From NCBI GenBank assembly GCA_963707135.1, contig CAVPOY010000038.1, positions 17,294 through 81,293 on the forward strand: 64,000 nucleotides of DNA, given 5' to 3'. The notes under the pieces are model-generated. The model was given only the letters and a program-made list of their open reading frames with translations. It had not been told where the DNA came from and did no database searches. The translations under genes and the position numbers were made by a program. The stretch is from JBGSTR01 sp963707135. GTDB lineage: Bacteria > Pseudomonadota > Gammaproteobacteria > Chromatiales > Chromatiaceae. Shown one piece after another: positions 32,783-41,633 of this stretch. The stretch's first letter is position 1. The number at the start of each line of letters is the position of its first letter.

Positions 32783-33883
32783 ATGGGCGAGTCGATCACG
32801 CTGGACGGCGCCATGGGCGAAGGCGGTGGCCAGGTGCTGCGCAGTGCACTCAGTCTGTCGTTGCTGACCGGCAGGCCGTTTCGCCTCGACAACATCCGCG
32901 CCAACCGCGACCGCCGCGGGCTGCGGCCCCAGCACCTGGCGGCGGTTCAGGCCGCCGCCTCGGTGTCCGGCGCGCGGGTCAGCGGTGACCGGGTGGGCTC
33001 CGAGGCCATCGAGTTCGCACCGGGTCCCATTCGCCCCGGCGAGTACTTCTTCGACATCGGCACCGCCGGCGCCACCTCGCTGGTACTGCAGACCCTGCTG
33101 CTGCCGCTGGCGCTGGCACCGGAGGACTCCCGCATCACCGTCCAGGGCGGCACCCATGTGCCCCAAAGCCCGTGCTTCCACTATCTGGACTGGCACTGGC
33201 GGCTCTTCCTCGCCCGGATGGGGATCGGCTTTGATCTGACCATGACCCTGGCCGGCTTCTACCCCGAGGGGGGTGGCGGGGTGGAGGCCCGGATACCCGG
33301 CGGCGCGCGGCCGCAACCGCTCGACCTGACCGAACGGGGTCCGCTGCGCACGGTCCGGGGACTGTCCGCGGTCGCCAACCTGCCGCGGGAGATCGCCGAG
33401 CGGCAGCGCCGCCGGGCCCTGCGGCAGCTGCGGGCAGGGTTGCCGCAGGTGACGCCCGAGGTGACCCTGGAGGAGTTCCCTGCCAGCACGCGGGGCACCG
33501 TCCTGCTGTTGCTGGCTGAATTCGAGTCCGGTCAGGCCTGCTGTTTCGCCCTGGGCGAGCGCGGTAAGCGCGCCGAGCAGGTAGCCGACGAGGCCGTGCA
33601 GGCGCTGTGGGCTTTCCTCGACAGCGACGGTGCCGTCGACCACTGGCTGGCCGACCAGCTGCTGCTGCCGCTCGCGGTAGCTGGCGGACGTTCGGCGCTG
33701 CGCACCAGCGCCGTCACCTCGCACCTGCTCACCAACGCCGAGGTGATCCGGCGTTTCCTGCCGGTCGAGATTGGCTTTGACGGTCGCCTTGGAAGCCCCG
33801 GGACCCTTCATGTGCAACCCGCGCCCGTCAACGGCCTCGGCGCGGATCGACGGGCGGAGGAGGCGTGTTCCGCAAGGACCTGA
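32783..33883 (+). CDS. rtcA: RNA 3'-terminal phosphate cyclase
   Basis: 366 aa, intact; RtcA is about 340. SITLDGAMGEGGGQVLRSAL, NIRANRDRRGLRPQHLAAVQ, EYFFDIGTAGATSLVLQTLL, VQGGTHVPQSPCFHYLDW and the adenylate-forming histidine region RTSAVTSHLLTNAEVIRRF (His about residue 314) are the family hallmarks. RtcA uses ATP to convert RNA 3'-phosphates to 2',3'-cyclic phosphates, preparing or repairing ends for RtcB-type ligation. Here there is no rtcB; the next two genes overlap or abut it instead. The C-terminal 25 residues after HVQPAPV are unconserved and overlap the next gene's start. Confidence 0.94.
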   Translation: MGESITLDGAMGEGGGQVLRSALSLSLLTGRPFRLDNIRANRDRRGLRPQHLAAVQAAASVSGARVSGDRVGSEAIEFAPGPIRPGEYFFDIGTAGATSLVLQTLLLPLALAPEDSRITVQGGTHVPQSPCFHYLDWHWRLFLARMGIGFDLTMTLAGFYPEGGGGVEARIPGGARPQPLDLTERGPLRTVRGLSAVANLPREIAERQRRRALRQLRAGLPQVTPEVTLEEFPASTRGTVLLLLAEFESGQACCFALGERGKRAEQVADEAVQALWAFLDSDGAVDHWLADQLLLPLAVAGGRSALRTSAVTSHLLTNAEVIRRFLPVEIGFDGRLGSPGTLHVQPAPVNGLGADRRAEEACSART

Positions 33884-34146
33884 TCGACATCCTCCAGGGG
33901 CGGCCGATCTCTCTGTACGAGCTGGCGCGGCTAATCGAGAGCACACCGCGCGACCTCGAGGACGATCTGAAGCACCTGTTCCGTTCCCTGCGCGGCGATC
34001 CCCTGTGCCCGTCGATCACGCCCGCGCGTTGCCGCACCTGCGGCTTTACATTCCACGGCGACAAGCTGCACAAGCCGGGCAAGTGCCCGCGCTGCCGGGG
34101 CACCTGGATCAGAGACCCGTTGATTGCCCTGGAGGAACGACGATGA
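33865..34146 (+). CDS. HTH plus zinc-ribbon predicted transcriptional regulator
   Basis: 93 aa from GTG 33865, with GGAGGAGG upstream, overlapping the last 19 bp of rtcA. The N-terminal half (FRKDLIDILQGRPISLYELA, RLIESTPRDLEDDLKHLFRS) is a winged-helix-like domain. The C-terminal half is a zinc ribbon with CRTCGFTF and CPRCRGTWI. This architecture matches small HTH/Zn-ribbon proteins known mainly from archaea and some proteobacteria. It could bind nucleic acid and regulate or assist RtcA. Overlap with rtcA implies coupled translation. Confidence 0.8.
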   Translation: MFRKDLIDILQGRPISLYELARLIESTPRDLEDDLKHLFRSLRGDPLCPSITPARCRTCGFTFHGDKLHKPGKCPRCRGTWIRDPLIALEERR

Positions 34147-34436
34147 GCCCTGCACCCGATCAAGAGCCCGAGGGAGAAGACCCGCCCTTCCTGCGCGTCG
34201 AATGCTATGCCGGCCACTGTGCCGACACCGAACCGCGGCGGTTCTGGCTCGGAGCCCGTGCGGTGGCGGTGACCGCGATCATCGACCGTTGGCTCGACCC
34301 GCGGCATCGGTACTTCAAGCTGTGCGGTGACGATGGCGGCATCTATCTGTTGCGGCATGACACCGAGGACGATCGCTGGGAGTTGACCCTGTTCGACAAC
34401 GGCCGGCGCGACGACACCCGGTTGTCGTCAACCTGA
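34143..34436 (+). CDS. Small hypothetical protein in the rtcA operon
   Basis: 97 aa from ATG 34143, which overlaps the stop of the previous gene (ATGA). The core LRVECYAGHCADTEPRRFWL, ITAIIDRWLDPRHRYFKLCG, DDGGIYLLRHDTEDDRWELT and LFDNG looks like a small beta domain with W/Y and several Cys/His. I recall similar short proteins as unnamed conserved hypotheticals with a F.(v/i)..D....L.....W.L. ending. No function can be stated. Third gene of a coupled operon. Confidence 0.75.
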   Translation: MSPAPDQEPEGEDPPFLRVECYAGHCADTEPRRFWLGARAVAVTAIIDRWLDPRHRYFKLCGDDGGIYLLRHDTEDDRWELTLFDNGRRDDTRLSST

Positions 34437-34669
34437 GCCGTGAAGAGGAGCGGTTGAGCCGCTTGTCCGTTGGCCCCGGCGGGTCAGGAATCCAGCGCTG
34501 GCTGCCGGCTGGAGACCCCTTTCCATAGCGACGTTTCGATAGATTCCTCGGCTACCTTGATGCCACCGCGCGGGAGAACGCCATCCCGGGAGCAGACGAC
34601 TAAAGCGAAGAAGCCGAAGGGCCGGACCGATAAGGGCTGATCGACCTGCGGAACAAATGATGGCCACGA

Positions 34670-35866
34670 TCAGTAACGCCGCCGTCGTTTCAATCCCTCG
34701 GCGATGAAGGGCATGAGCCGCCCCTTGTCCCAGAGGATCCGGGCAAAGAGGCCGATCGCGGTCCGGGGCGGAGTCCGGTAGCGTCGCCTTTTCACCAGCG
34801 CGATGGCCCCGCGCTCGCACACGGGTACGCAGACCCCGCAGCCCAGACAGACATCGGCGTTAACCTCCGCCCAGCGCGGGGCCCGGCTCTGGGCCTTTTG
34901 ACCTGCCTGGGCTCTGGTGCGCGCGTCCGCACCCAGGCGGATGCACTTGACGTTGCAGGCGCGCAGGCACTCCCCACAGTAGTCGCAGCGCTGCGAGTCC
35001 ACTTCGGCGATGAAGGGGGTCTTGGCGAGACCGTCGGGAAATCCTGACTGCACACCCGCCATCAGCTCGCAGCAGCACCGGCAGCAGTTGCAGAGGAACG
35101 ACGGCTGTTCACGGACGTTGTCGGTGACGTGCGTCAGCCCGAGGGAGCGCGCGTACTCCAGGGTCTGGAGCATCTGATCGACCGTGCGCTCCTCGGCGAA
35201 CCCACGGCGCACCAGGAAACGGGCCCCCTCGCCGAGAACCATGCAGATGCCCTCCACCGGGGCGCCCTTGCGGCACGCCTGCCCCAGGTGGGCCTTCTTG
35301 TGCCGGCAGAAGCAGAGGGTCGCCGCGCGGTAGTCGCTGTCGCGGATGATCCGCCGTGCGTCCTCGTAAGGCGTGATCCGGGAGGTGACGGGGATGTGCT
35401 CGTCGTAGACGAGCGTGCGGGCAATCGGGTAGCGGCTGCCAAAGAACTCGCCGGCCTGCCCCTCGCGTCCCTGATCGCGGAGATACTCCGACATGAGACG
35501 CGCGAGGCGCTCCAGCGGCAGATCCCCGCGCTGGCGCATGAAGGTGAACTCCATGAACCCGATCAGCCCAGGCATCAGCAGATAGTACGTGGTTCCGGCG
35601 TAGGGCAGGTCCATGACCAGCCCCTTGTTGGCCATGGATTCCAGGATGGCGTCAAGCTCCGCGGCCGGTATGCCCGTCGCCTCGCACAGCTCGGCGAGCG
35701 AGGTCTCCATCAGCGGGAAACGCGAGGCGACGTAGGCCTCGCGCTCGTCGAAGAGCAGGGAGAGGATCTCGCGCAGCTTGGCGCTGTCCACCAGCCCGAT
35801 CGGGTAGCGGTTCAGCCGGTCGATCAACGGCACCAGAGACGATTTCGTGCTCAGCAGGTGCCCCAT
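34670..35866 (-). CDS. Multi-cluster 4Fe-4S protein with helix-turn-helix start
   Basis: 398 aa. The N-terminal 60 residues (LRFP-type helices, TSLAELCEATGIPAAELDAI) look like a winged helix. The middle has clustered cysteines: CFCRHKKAHLGQAC and SFLCNCCRCCCEL. The C-terminal part has two classical [4Fe-4S] ferredoxin motifs, CDYCGECLRACNVKC and CLGCGVCVPVCERGA. The pattern matches a widespread family annotated only as 4Fe-4S dicluster or ferredoxin proteins. It probably transfers electrons to an unknown enzyme in the cytosol; the HTH could instead make it a redox sensor. No operon partner on its strand. It lies just inside the right end of the island. Confidence 0.8.
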   Translation of the reverse strand: MGHLLSTKSSLVPLIDRLNRYPIGLVDSAKLREILSLLFDEREAYVASRFPLMETSLAELCEATGIPAAELDAILESMANKGLVMDLPYAGTTYYLLMPGLIGFMEFTFMRQRGDLPLERLARLMSEYLRDQGREGQAGEFFGSRYPIARTLVYDEHIPVTSRITPYEDARRIIRDSDYRAATLCFCRHKKAHLGQACRKGAPVEGICMVLGEGARFLVRRGFAEERTVDQMLQTLEYARSLGLTHVTDNVREQPSFLCNCCRCCCELMAGVQSGFPDGLAKTPFIAEVDSQRCDYCGECLRACNVKCIRLGADARTRAQAGQKAQSRAPRWAEVNADVCLGCGVCVPVCERGAIALVKRRRYRTPPRTAIGLFARILWDKGRLMPFIAEGLKRRRRY

Positions 35867-36725
35867 CGGCGCCCTCCGTCGGTAGCCCCGACAGACAGTA
35901 TAGGGAATCGGGGCCGCGTGCGATCAGGCTTGCGAAGGTCCGAGGCCCGAAGTGGATCGATGGGCCTGGGTCATCCCCTCGACGTCCTGTCGCCAGGGCA
36001 CGCTCGTGATGATGTCCGCGGCGACGGATGCCGCCGCGGCCTTGTTCTGGCGGGCGAGTAAACCGTTCCCGCGTAAGACATTTGAATGAGACGCTGACGC
36101 CGGCTGTAGATCCGGCTCACGCTGTTGCTTGCGGCAACTGCTCCTGCGTGGGCGGGTCCTTCGGGCAGAAGACGTGGCGACCCCGGTGGCGTTCACGACC
36201 GCCGCGCGCCTGATCATCTGTAGGTCTAATGGGTGGCCGTCCCTGGCCATCGACGCTCCCTCGTCTGCTCGCTCTATCGCTCCCTGTTGCCGCGTTAGCC
36301 TGTTGTTCTGTCTCGGGTTCCTAGCTGTGGCCTTCGGCGACTACTGCCGCGGTCGTGCCGCGACCTTCCGTGCGTCCTTTATTTTTCGTTGCTTAACATT
36401 AAGCGGATCCCGTGCCAGAACCGTTTTTCGTTGTCGCACAGTGGGATAGAGGATCGATCCCGAATCGGGGGGACGTCCGTCGTCACCAAGTGACGCCTCG
36501 TGCTTTGGCTCCGACGTGAAATTGCCTGCCGAAGTGGCCGGAGGAGATTGTCCGCGAGCGCCCACCGGAGCAGGCCCCAGACGAGGCTCGTTGCAGAATT
36601 CATGGGACACTGGTGGGACACTGCCCCCAACATCACCCGGTAAACGGTAACGTTTGGGCGCATGTAATCTGTTATTTTTCTTGCTGTCAGGTGTTGCGTG
36701 ATTCTGCAAGGTACTGAAATGGCGA
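35867..36725. other. Island right end, non-coding
   Basis: No gene recognised. The stretch contains a pair of direct repeats GGGACACTGGTGGGACAC (about 36604-36622), which mirrors the pair beside the tRNA at 3420-3438, and leads into the decayed tRNA copy at 36726. AT content rises after 36360. Open frames on the minus strand (36341-36883) arise from reading the tRNA copy backwards and are not genes. Confidence 0.4.
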
Positions 36726-36801
36726 GACTCTGACTCCGTTAACCTTAGGTTCGAATTCTTGTTCCCAACACAAGCCCCAAAGAATGCGGACTGTTTGTGC
36801 G
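36726..36801 (+). repeat. Right attachment-type repeat: decayed 3' tRNA-Gln and terminator
   Basis: GACTCTGACTCCGTTAACC is identical to the tRNA-Gln anticodon arm at 3314. It is followed by AGGTTCGAATTCTTGTTCCC (T arm with two changes), and AACACAAGCCC leads into a degraded form of the tRNA terminator. The 5' half of the tRNA and the CCA end are missing, so it cannot be a functional tRNA. It marks the other boundary of the island. Confidence 0.72.
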
Positions 36802-36935
36802 CTGCCGAAAATGATTCCGGGGTGAGGCGCTTGTCGGGCGGATGGTGTGCCCCCGCTTGCGTCCAGCTGTCACGCAGGGCCACATGACAGCCGCCGAGGT
36901 TTTGGGCTTGCGCTGAAATGCCGGCATCCCTCCGT

Positions 36936-36954
36936 CGCGAGCCTTCGGCTCGCG
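36936..36954 (-). terminator. Hairpin after the RND permease gene
   Basis: CGCGAGCC (36936-36943) and GGCTCGCG (36947-36954) form a perfect 8-bp stem with a TTC loop, 32 bp beyond the stop of the minus-strand efflux operon. There is no U tract on that strand, so this is a terminator candidate of uncertain strength. Confidence 0.4.
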
Positions 36955-36986
36955 GGGACTCTCTATTGACGGCTTAGCCCGAACCT

Positions 36987-39900
36987 TCACCCGGTCGATG
37001 TGCGGATCCAGTCGACCCGTCTGCGCATGACGCCGTAGTAGACCACCGGGATCACGACCAGCGTCAGAACGGTCGAGACGAACAGTCCGAACAGTAGCGA
37101 GACGGCGAGGCCGGAGAAGATCGGGTCGTCGAGTATGAACAGGGCGCCGGCCATGGCCGCAACCGCCGTCAGCGCGATCGGTTTTGCGCGTACGACCGCG
37201 GAGTTGATCACGGCCTCCTCGAAGATCCGCCCCTCCCGGACCTGCTGATTGATGAAGTCCACCAGCAGAATCGAGTTGCGAACTATGATGCCGGCCAGCG
37301 CGATCATGCCGATCATCGAGGTGGCCGTGAACTTTGCGCCCAGCAGTGCATGTCCGGGTAGGATGCCGATAATGGTCAGCGGGATCGGGGCCATGATCAC
37401 CAGCGGCACCAGATAGCTACGGAACTGGGCGACCACTAGCAGATAGATCAGGATCAGCCCGATCGCGTAGGCGATCCCCATGTCGCGGAAGGTCTCGTAG
37501 GTGACCTGCCACTCGCCGTCCCACTTGAGGCTGTACTCGTAGGGATTTGCCGGCGGCTGGCGAAACCACTGCTCCAGGGCGGGGGCCGCGTCCAGCCGGT
37601 CGGCGATCTCGAACAGGCCATAGAGCGGGCTGTCGGTTTCGCCGGCCATGTCGCCGGTGACGTAGACCACCGGTAGCAGGTCCTTGTGGTAAATGCTGTG
37701 GCTGCGGCTGGACTCGGTGACCTCGACGATCTCCGACAGTGGCACCAAGGACCCGCCCAGCGACCTTATCCGCAACGCAAGGACCTGCTCCAGGTCGGCC
37801 TTGTCGGCTTCCGAGTACTCGATGCGGATCGGCACCGCGTACTTGACGTTGGCGCCGTGCAGGAAGCTCACGTCCTCACCGTCCAGGACGCTCGACAGGG
37901 CCTCGGCCACCGCGCTCTGCGGCACACCCAGACGCGCGGCCTTGGTGCGGTCGACGACCACCACCAGCTTGCGGGACGGGTATTCGACCGAGTCGTCCAC
38001 GTCGACGATGTCCGGGGTTGACTGGAAGACCTCGCGGACCTTGCGGGCGGCCTTGATCTGCCCCTCGTAATCGAGTCCGTAGACCTCCGCGACCAACGGT
38101 GACAACACCGGTGGCCCGGGCGGGATCTCGACGATCTTGGCGTTGCCGCCGTACCGGGCGGCGATCTCCTGCAGCGGCGCGCGCATCGTGAGCGCGATTT
38201 CGTGGCTCTGTCGGTCGCGGTGATGCTTGTCGACCAGGTTCACCTGGATGTCCCCAAGGTGAGCGGCCTTGCGGAGATAGTACTGACGCACCAGGCCGTT
38301 GAAATTGATCGGCGCCGCGGTGCCGGCATAACCCTGGAAGTCGGTCACCTCCGCGACCGTCGAGAGATACTCGCCCATCTCATTCAGGACCCGCGCCGTC
38401 TGTTCCAGACTGGTCCCCTCGGGCATGTCCAGCACCACCTGGAGCTCGCTCTTGTTGTCGAACGGGAGCATCTTGAGGATGACGCTCTTGTTGACCACGA
38501 GCATCAGCGAGCCGCCGATCAGCACCAGGATGCCGGCGAGAAGGAGCCAGCGATTGACGGCGCCTCGCCGGCCGGCGAGGAAGGGCGCGATGGTTACCCG
38601 GAACAGGCGCGCCATCCAGCCGCCGTCCGCGGCCTCGTGGCCTTCGTGTCCGGCGGCGTGCGCGGCCTGGTGCCGTCCCAGCATGAAATTCGTCATCCAG
38701 GGCGTGAAGACGAAGGCTACCAAGAGCGAGATCAACATGCCTGTGGAGGCATTGATCGGGATCGGGCTCATGTAGGGTCCCATCAGCCCGGACACGAAGG
38801 CCATCGGCAACAGGGCCGCGATCACGGTGAAGGTCGCCAGTATGGTCGGCCCGCCGACCTCGTCGACCGCCCTCGGCATCAGCTCAAGCAGCCCGGCGGG
38901 GTTCGCGTTCCCGCGCAGCGCGATGTGGCGGTGAATATTCTCGACCACGACGATGGCGTCATCGACCAGGATGCCGATGGAGAAAATCAGCGCGAAGAGC
39001 GAGACCCGGTTCAGCGTGAACCCCCAGGCCCAGGACGCGAACAGGGTCAGCGCCAGGGTCACGACTACCGCCGCGCCGACGATGATCGCCTCCCGCCAGC
39101 CGATCGCGAGCAGAACCAGCAGGACGACCGACGCGGTTGCAAAGGTGAGCTTGCTGATCAGCTTCTTGGCCTTGTAATCGGCGGTGGCGCCGTAGTTGCG
39201 GGTGACCGTGACCTCGATGCCTTCGGGGATGAAGGTGCCTTCCAGTTGCGCGAAGCGGTCGATGACCCGTTGTGCAACGGCGACGGCATTGACGCCCTCC
39301 TGTTTCGCTACGGCCAGCGTGACCGCCGGCGTGGTCCCGGCCAGATCGATCCCCGAATGGTGAGCACCGGGACCGGCGCCCATCCACGCGTAGCTCGCCG
39401 GTTGCTGAGGCCCGCGCTCGATGTTCGCCACGTCGCTGAGATGGACGGGGCGGCCCGCGTGCAGTCCCACCACCAGGTCGCCGATCTGCTCGGGGGTTGT
39501 CAGGAAGGTCCCCGCCTGCACCAGAATCTCCTGGTTGTCGGCCGTTACCGTCAGGTTGTCACGGATCAGGTTGCCGGCCTGCAGCGAGCGGCGCAGGTCG
39601 GTCAGGTCGATCCCGTAGCCGGCAAGAGCCTGGGGCTGGAGCAGTACCCGAACCACCTGATCGGGCATGCCGATGGTGTAGACATCACGGGTGCCCGGGA
39701 CTCGCTTGACCTCCTGCTCGATGGCGTGCGCCACCTTGCCGAGCTCGAAGGCGCCGACCTCCGGGTCCTTGGACCAGAGTGTCGCGGTAATGATGGGCAC
39801 ATCGTCGATGCCCTTCGGTTTGACAATCGGCGTGCCGACGCCGAGGTTCGCGGGCAGCCAGTCCTGGTTCGACAACACCTTGCTGAACAGGCGCACCACG

Positions 39901-40232
39901 GCATCGGTGCGGTCCTCGCCTACCCGATACTGGACGGTCACCACGGCCATGCCCGGCCGGGAGACCGAGAAGACGTGCTCGATGCCTTTGATCTCCGAGA
40001 GCACCTGCTCGGCCGGGCCGGCCACCAGGTGCTCGATCTCGGTCGCCGACGCCCCGGGAAAGGGTATGAAGACGTCCGCGAAGGTGACGTTGATCTGGGG
40101 CTCTTCCTCGCGTGGCGTCACCAGGACGGCGAACAGCCCCAGCAGCAGACCGACCAGGGCCAGCAGCGGGGTGATGGCCGTGTTCTGGAAACGCTCGGCG
40201 ATACGGCCCGATATTCCGAGCCGTTCAGCCAT
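36987..40232 (-). CDS. RND-type efflux transporter permease (AcrB/HAE1 family)
   Basis: 1,081 aa, full length for an RND pump. TM1 follows the N-terminus (ITPLLALVGLLLGLFAVLVT), then periplasmic porter domains. The proton-relay motif of TM4 is present (SIGILVDDAIVVVENIHRHI, with DD). A cytosolic loop region, TM7 and the second periplasmic half follow, and TM10-12 (IVRNSILLVDFINQQVREGR, FGLFVSTVLTLVVIPVVYYG) close the protein. Such pumps form inner-membrane trimers driven by protons. The adaptor gene overlaps its start by 8 bp; no outer-membrane channel gene follows. The substrate is not readable from sequence. The subfamily is closest to HAE1-type proteins of uncharacterised substrate, not CusA. 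Confidence 0.93.
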   Translation of the reverse strand: MAERLGISGRIAERFQNTAITPLLALVGLLLGLFAVLVTPREEEPQINVTFADVFIPFPGASATEIEHLVAGPAEQVLSEIKGIEHVFSVSRPGMAVVTVQYRVGEDRTDAVVRLFSKVLSNQDWLPANLGVGTPIVKPKGIDDVPIITATLWSKDPEVGAFELGKVAHAIEQEVKRVPGTRDVYTIGMPDQVVRVLLQPQALAGYGIDLTDLRRSLQAGNLIRDNLTVTADNQEILVQAGTFLTTPEQIGDLVVGLHAGRPVHLSDVANIERGPQQPASYAWMGAGPGAHHSGIDLAGTTPAVTLAVAKQEGVNAVAVAQRVIDRFAQLEGTFIPEGIEVTVTRNYGATADYKAKKLISKLTFATASVVLLVLLAIGWREAIIVGAAVVVTLALTLFASWAWGFTLNRVSLFALIFSIGILVDDAIVVVENIHRHIALRGNANPAGLLELMPRAVDEVGGPTILATFTVIAALLPMAFVSGLMGPYMSPIPINASTGMLISLLVAFVFTPWMTNFMLGRHQAAHAAGHEGHEAADGGWMARLFRVTIAPFLAGRRGAVNRWLLLAGILVLIGGSLMLVVNKSVILKMLPFDNKSELQVVLDMPEGTSLEQTARVLNEMGEYLSTVAEVTDFQGYAGTAAPINFNGLVRQYYLRKAAHLGDIQVNLVDKHHRDRQSHEIALTMRAPLQEIAARYGGNAKIVEIPPGPPVLSPLVAEVYGLDYEGQIKAARKVREVFQSTPDIVDVDDSVEYPSRKLVVVVDRTKAARLGVPQSAVAEALSSVLDGEDVSFLHGANVKYAVPIRIEYSEADKADLEQVLALRIRSLGGSLVPLSEIVEVTESSRSHSIYHKDLLPVVYVTGDMAGETDSPLYGLFEIADRLDAAPALEQWFRQPPANPYEYSLKWDGEWQVTYETFRDMGIAYAIGLILIYLLVVAQFRSYLVPLVIMAPIPLTIIGILPGHALLGAKFTATSMIGMIALAGIIVRNSILLVDFINQQVREGRIFEEAVINSAVVRAKPIALTAVAAMAGALFILDDPIFSGLAVSLLFGLFVSTVLTLVVIPVVYYGVMRRRVDWIRTSTG

Positions 40233-41301
40233 TGTCTTGTTCCGCCGGCGCCATCTGCCGCTCGGACGCCTGTGCCTTCAGCAGTACGCCGGCCGCGATC
40301 GGGTCCAGGGCGACCCGCTCGCCGTCGCCGAGTCCGGCGAGGACCACGAAGGCGTCGTCGAGCGCCCGGCCAAGCCGAACCTGCCGGAAACGGATGCCTC
40401 CATCGTCTCCAACCACGTAGATACCGGTGACCTCGGAACGGAACACGACGGCCGGCCTCGGCACGACCAGCTCCTCCTTCCGGCCGGTCACGAAGCCCGT
40501 CTTGACGAACATACCGGGGAAAAGGGAACGCGTTCCCTCCGGCAGGTCCACCCGGACCTTGAAGGTGTTCGAGCCGAGATCGGCATAGGGGAACACGGTG
40601 ATCCGGTCGGTCTCGATGGTCTGGCCCTCGGCCGCGTAGACGCGGGCGGTGCCGCCATCGCGGACGGACGGGATCACGCTCTGCGGGACATCGACGATCA
40701 CCCTAAGCTGCTCAAGCGAGGTGCCGCTCATGATCGGCGCGCCCGGGGTTGCAATCTCGCCGACCTGCATATGCCGTTGAGTGACGATCCCGGAGAAGGG
40801 CGCGCGGACCTGGGTGTACTCGAGCTGCTCCTGCGCCTGCTGGAGCCGAGCCGATGCCGCCTCCAGCGCCGCCTGGGCACTTGCCAGGTCGGCCGAGGCC
40901 TGGTCCATCGCCGAGTCGGAGGCGTTCTTGTTCCGGTGCAGACCGGCGACCCGCGCGTGCTCCTCGTTCGCCTGCTGAAGCCGCGCCGACGCGGACTTGA
41001 GATCAGCCGCCGCTTGGGCGACCCGCGCCTGGTGCTCGGTGTCCTTTAGCCGGGCGATGACAGCATCCTTCTCGACGTAGTCGTCGACGTCGAAGCTGAT
41101 CTCCTGTACCTGACCCTGGGTCTGGGCGGAGACGGTGCTGCGGTTGACCGCCTCGACGACACCGTCGAGGCGGTACTCGCGCGGCACGGTCCGATACTCG
41201 ACAACCGCCGTTTCCAGGGCGGCCGGTTTGATGGGTCCGGCCGCCTGGGCTCCGAACGTCAGCAGCGCGGCGCAGGCCGCCGGCAAGATGGTTGATCGCA
41301 T
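40225..41301 (-). CDS. RND efflux periplasmic adaptor (membrane-fusion) protein
   Basis: 358 aa with signal peptide (MRSTILPAACAALLTFGAQA). The lipoyl-like motif halves are seen as VSAQTQGQVQEISFDVDDYV and VRAPFSGIVTQRHMQVGEIA. The alpha-hairpin between them is rich in Ala/Gln heptads (QASADLASAQAALEAASARL). The beta-barrel domain follows (VRVDLPEGTRSLFPGMFVKT, GRKEELVVPRPAVVF). It bridges the RND pump and an outer-membrane channel. Its stop overlaps the permease start. An AT-rich palindromic operator lies 25-42 bp before the ATG, so the operon is probably repressed by a dedicated regulator. Confidence 0.93.
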   Translation of the reverse strand: MRSTILPAACAALLTFGAQAAGPIKPAALETAVVEYRTVPREYRLDGVVEAVNRSTVSAQTQGQVQEISFDVDDYVEKDAVIARLKDTEHQARVAQAAADLKSASARLQQANEEHARVAGLHRNKNASDSAMDQASADLASAQAALEAASARLQQAQEQLEYTQVRAPFSGIVTQRHMQVGEIATPGAPIMSGTSLEQLRVIVDVPQSVIPSVRDGGTARVYAAEGQTIETDRITVFPYADLGSNTFKVRVDLPEGTRSLFPGMFVKTGFVTGRKEELVVPRPAVVFRSEVTGIYVVGDDGGIRFRQVRLGRALDDAFVVLAGLGDGERVALDPIAAGVLLKAQASERQMAPAEQDNG

Positions 41302-41325
41302 GGTTATGAAACCGGTTAAATATTA

Positions 41326-41343
41326 GTTAATACTTATATTAAC
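41326..41343. promoter_or_regulatory. Palindromic operator before the efflux operon
   Basis: GTTAATA CTTA TATTAAC is a perfect 7+7 palindrome with a 4-nt centre, in an unusually AT-rich patch (41310-41365) of a GC-rich genome. Related half-sites (TTAAATATTAG) surround it. It lies 25-42 bp upstream of the adaptor start. AT-rich dyads of this kind are typical targets of ArsR- or TetR-family repressors; no regulator gene is adjacent in the window. The rest of 41302-41633 has no gene. Confidence 0.6.
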
Positions 41344-41633
41344 TGTTTTTATTTAATTTTCAAGGGTACTTATGATGGGCGTCGGCTGGCGGGATGCCTC
41401 GGAGCCAAGCGACCAAGACAGCCGCGGGTCCGCGCTCAAGGACTCTGAACGAGAGATTCAGGTGGCCGATGGGCTCGGCGGTGTCGGGTCGTCGGTAAGC
41501 ACCGTCTTCGCGCCGCGGGATCGAGCGGGATCTGGATAGGGTGGTCGTCGTGAAGCGGCCGAGCGCGCGGAAGTCGCCTCCGCGCGGGCCCGGTGGCGCC
41601 GGCCGGTAGACCCGGCCGAAGGCGGACTATGGG

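Larger units (their letters stand above)
3314..36801. mobile_element. Putative tRNA-Gln-integrated genomic island (decayed)
   Basis: The span is bounded by a direct repeat of the 3' tRNA-Gln and terminator, an integrase remnant next to the intact tRNA, and GGGACACT(C/G)GTGGGACAC pairs at 3420-3438 and about 36604-36622, just inside each end. Gene content between them is accessory: a restriction-modification locus, TA pair, IS1595 element and its deletion derivative, RAYT/REP, and many pseudogenes. Conserved single-copy core genes resume outside. The right repeat is diverged, so the insertion is old or built by several events. Some intact genes inside (suf-type pair, rtcA) may have been carried in or may predate the event. 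Confidence 0.55.

Noticed and set aside
36341..36883. 180-codon minus-strand frame at the island right end
   Set aside because: It reads through the decayed tRNA copy backwards (NLRLTESESRHFS), a typical false protein seen beside tRNA-derived sequence.
38202..40430. 742-codon plus-strand open frame opposite the RND permease
   Set aside because: Antisense shadow in high-GC DNA; composition is His/Arg/Gln-rich without family pattern, while the minus strand encodes an unmistakable RND pump.
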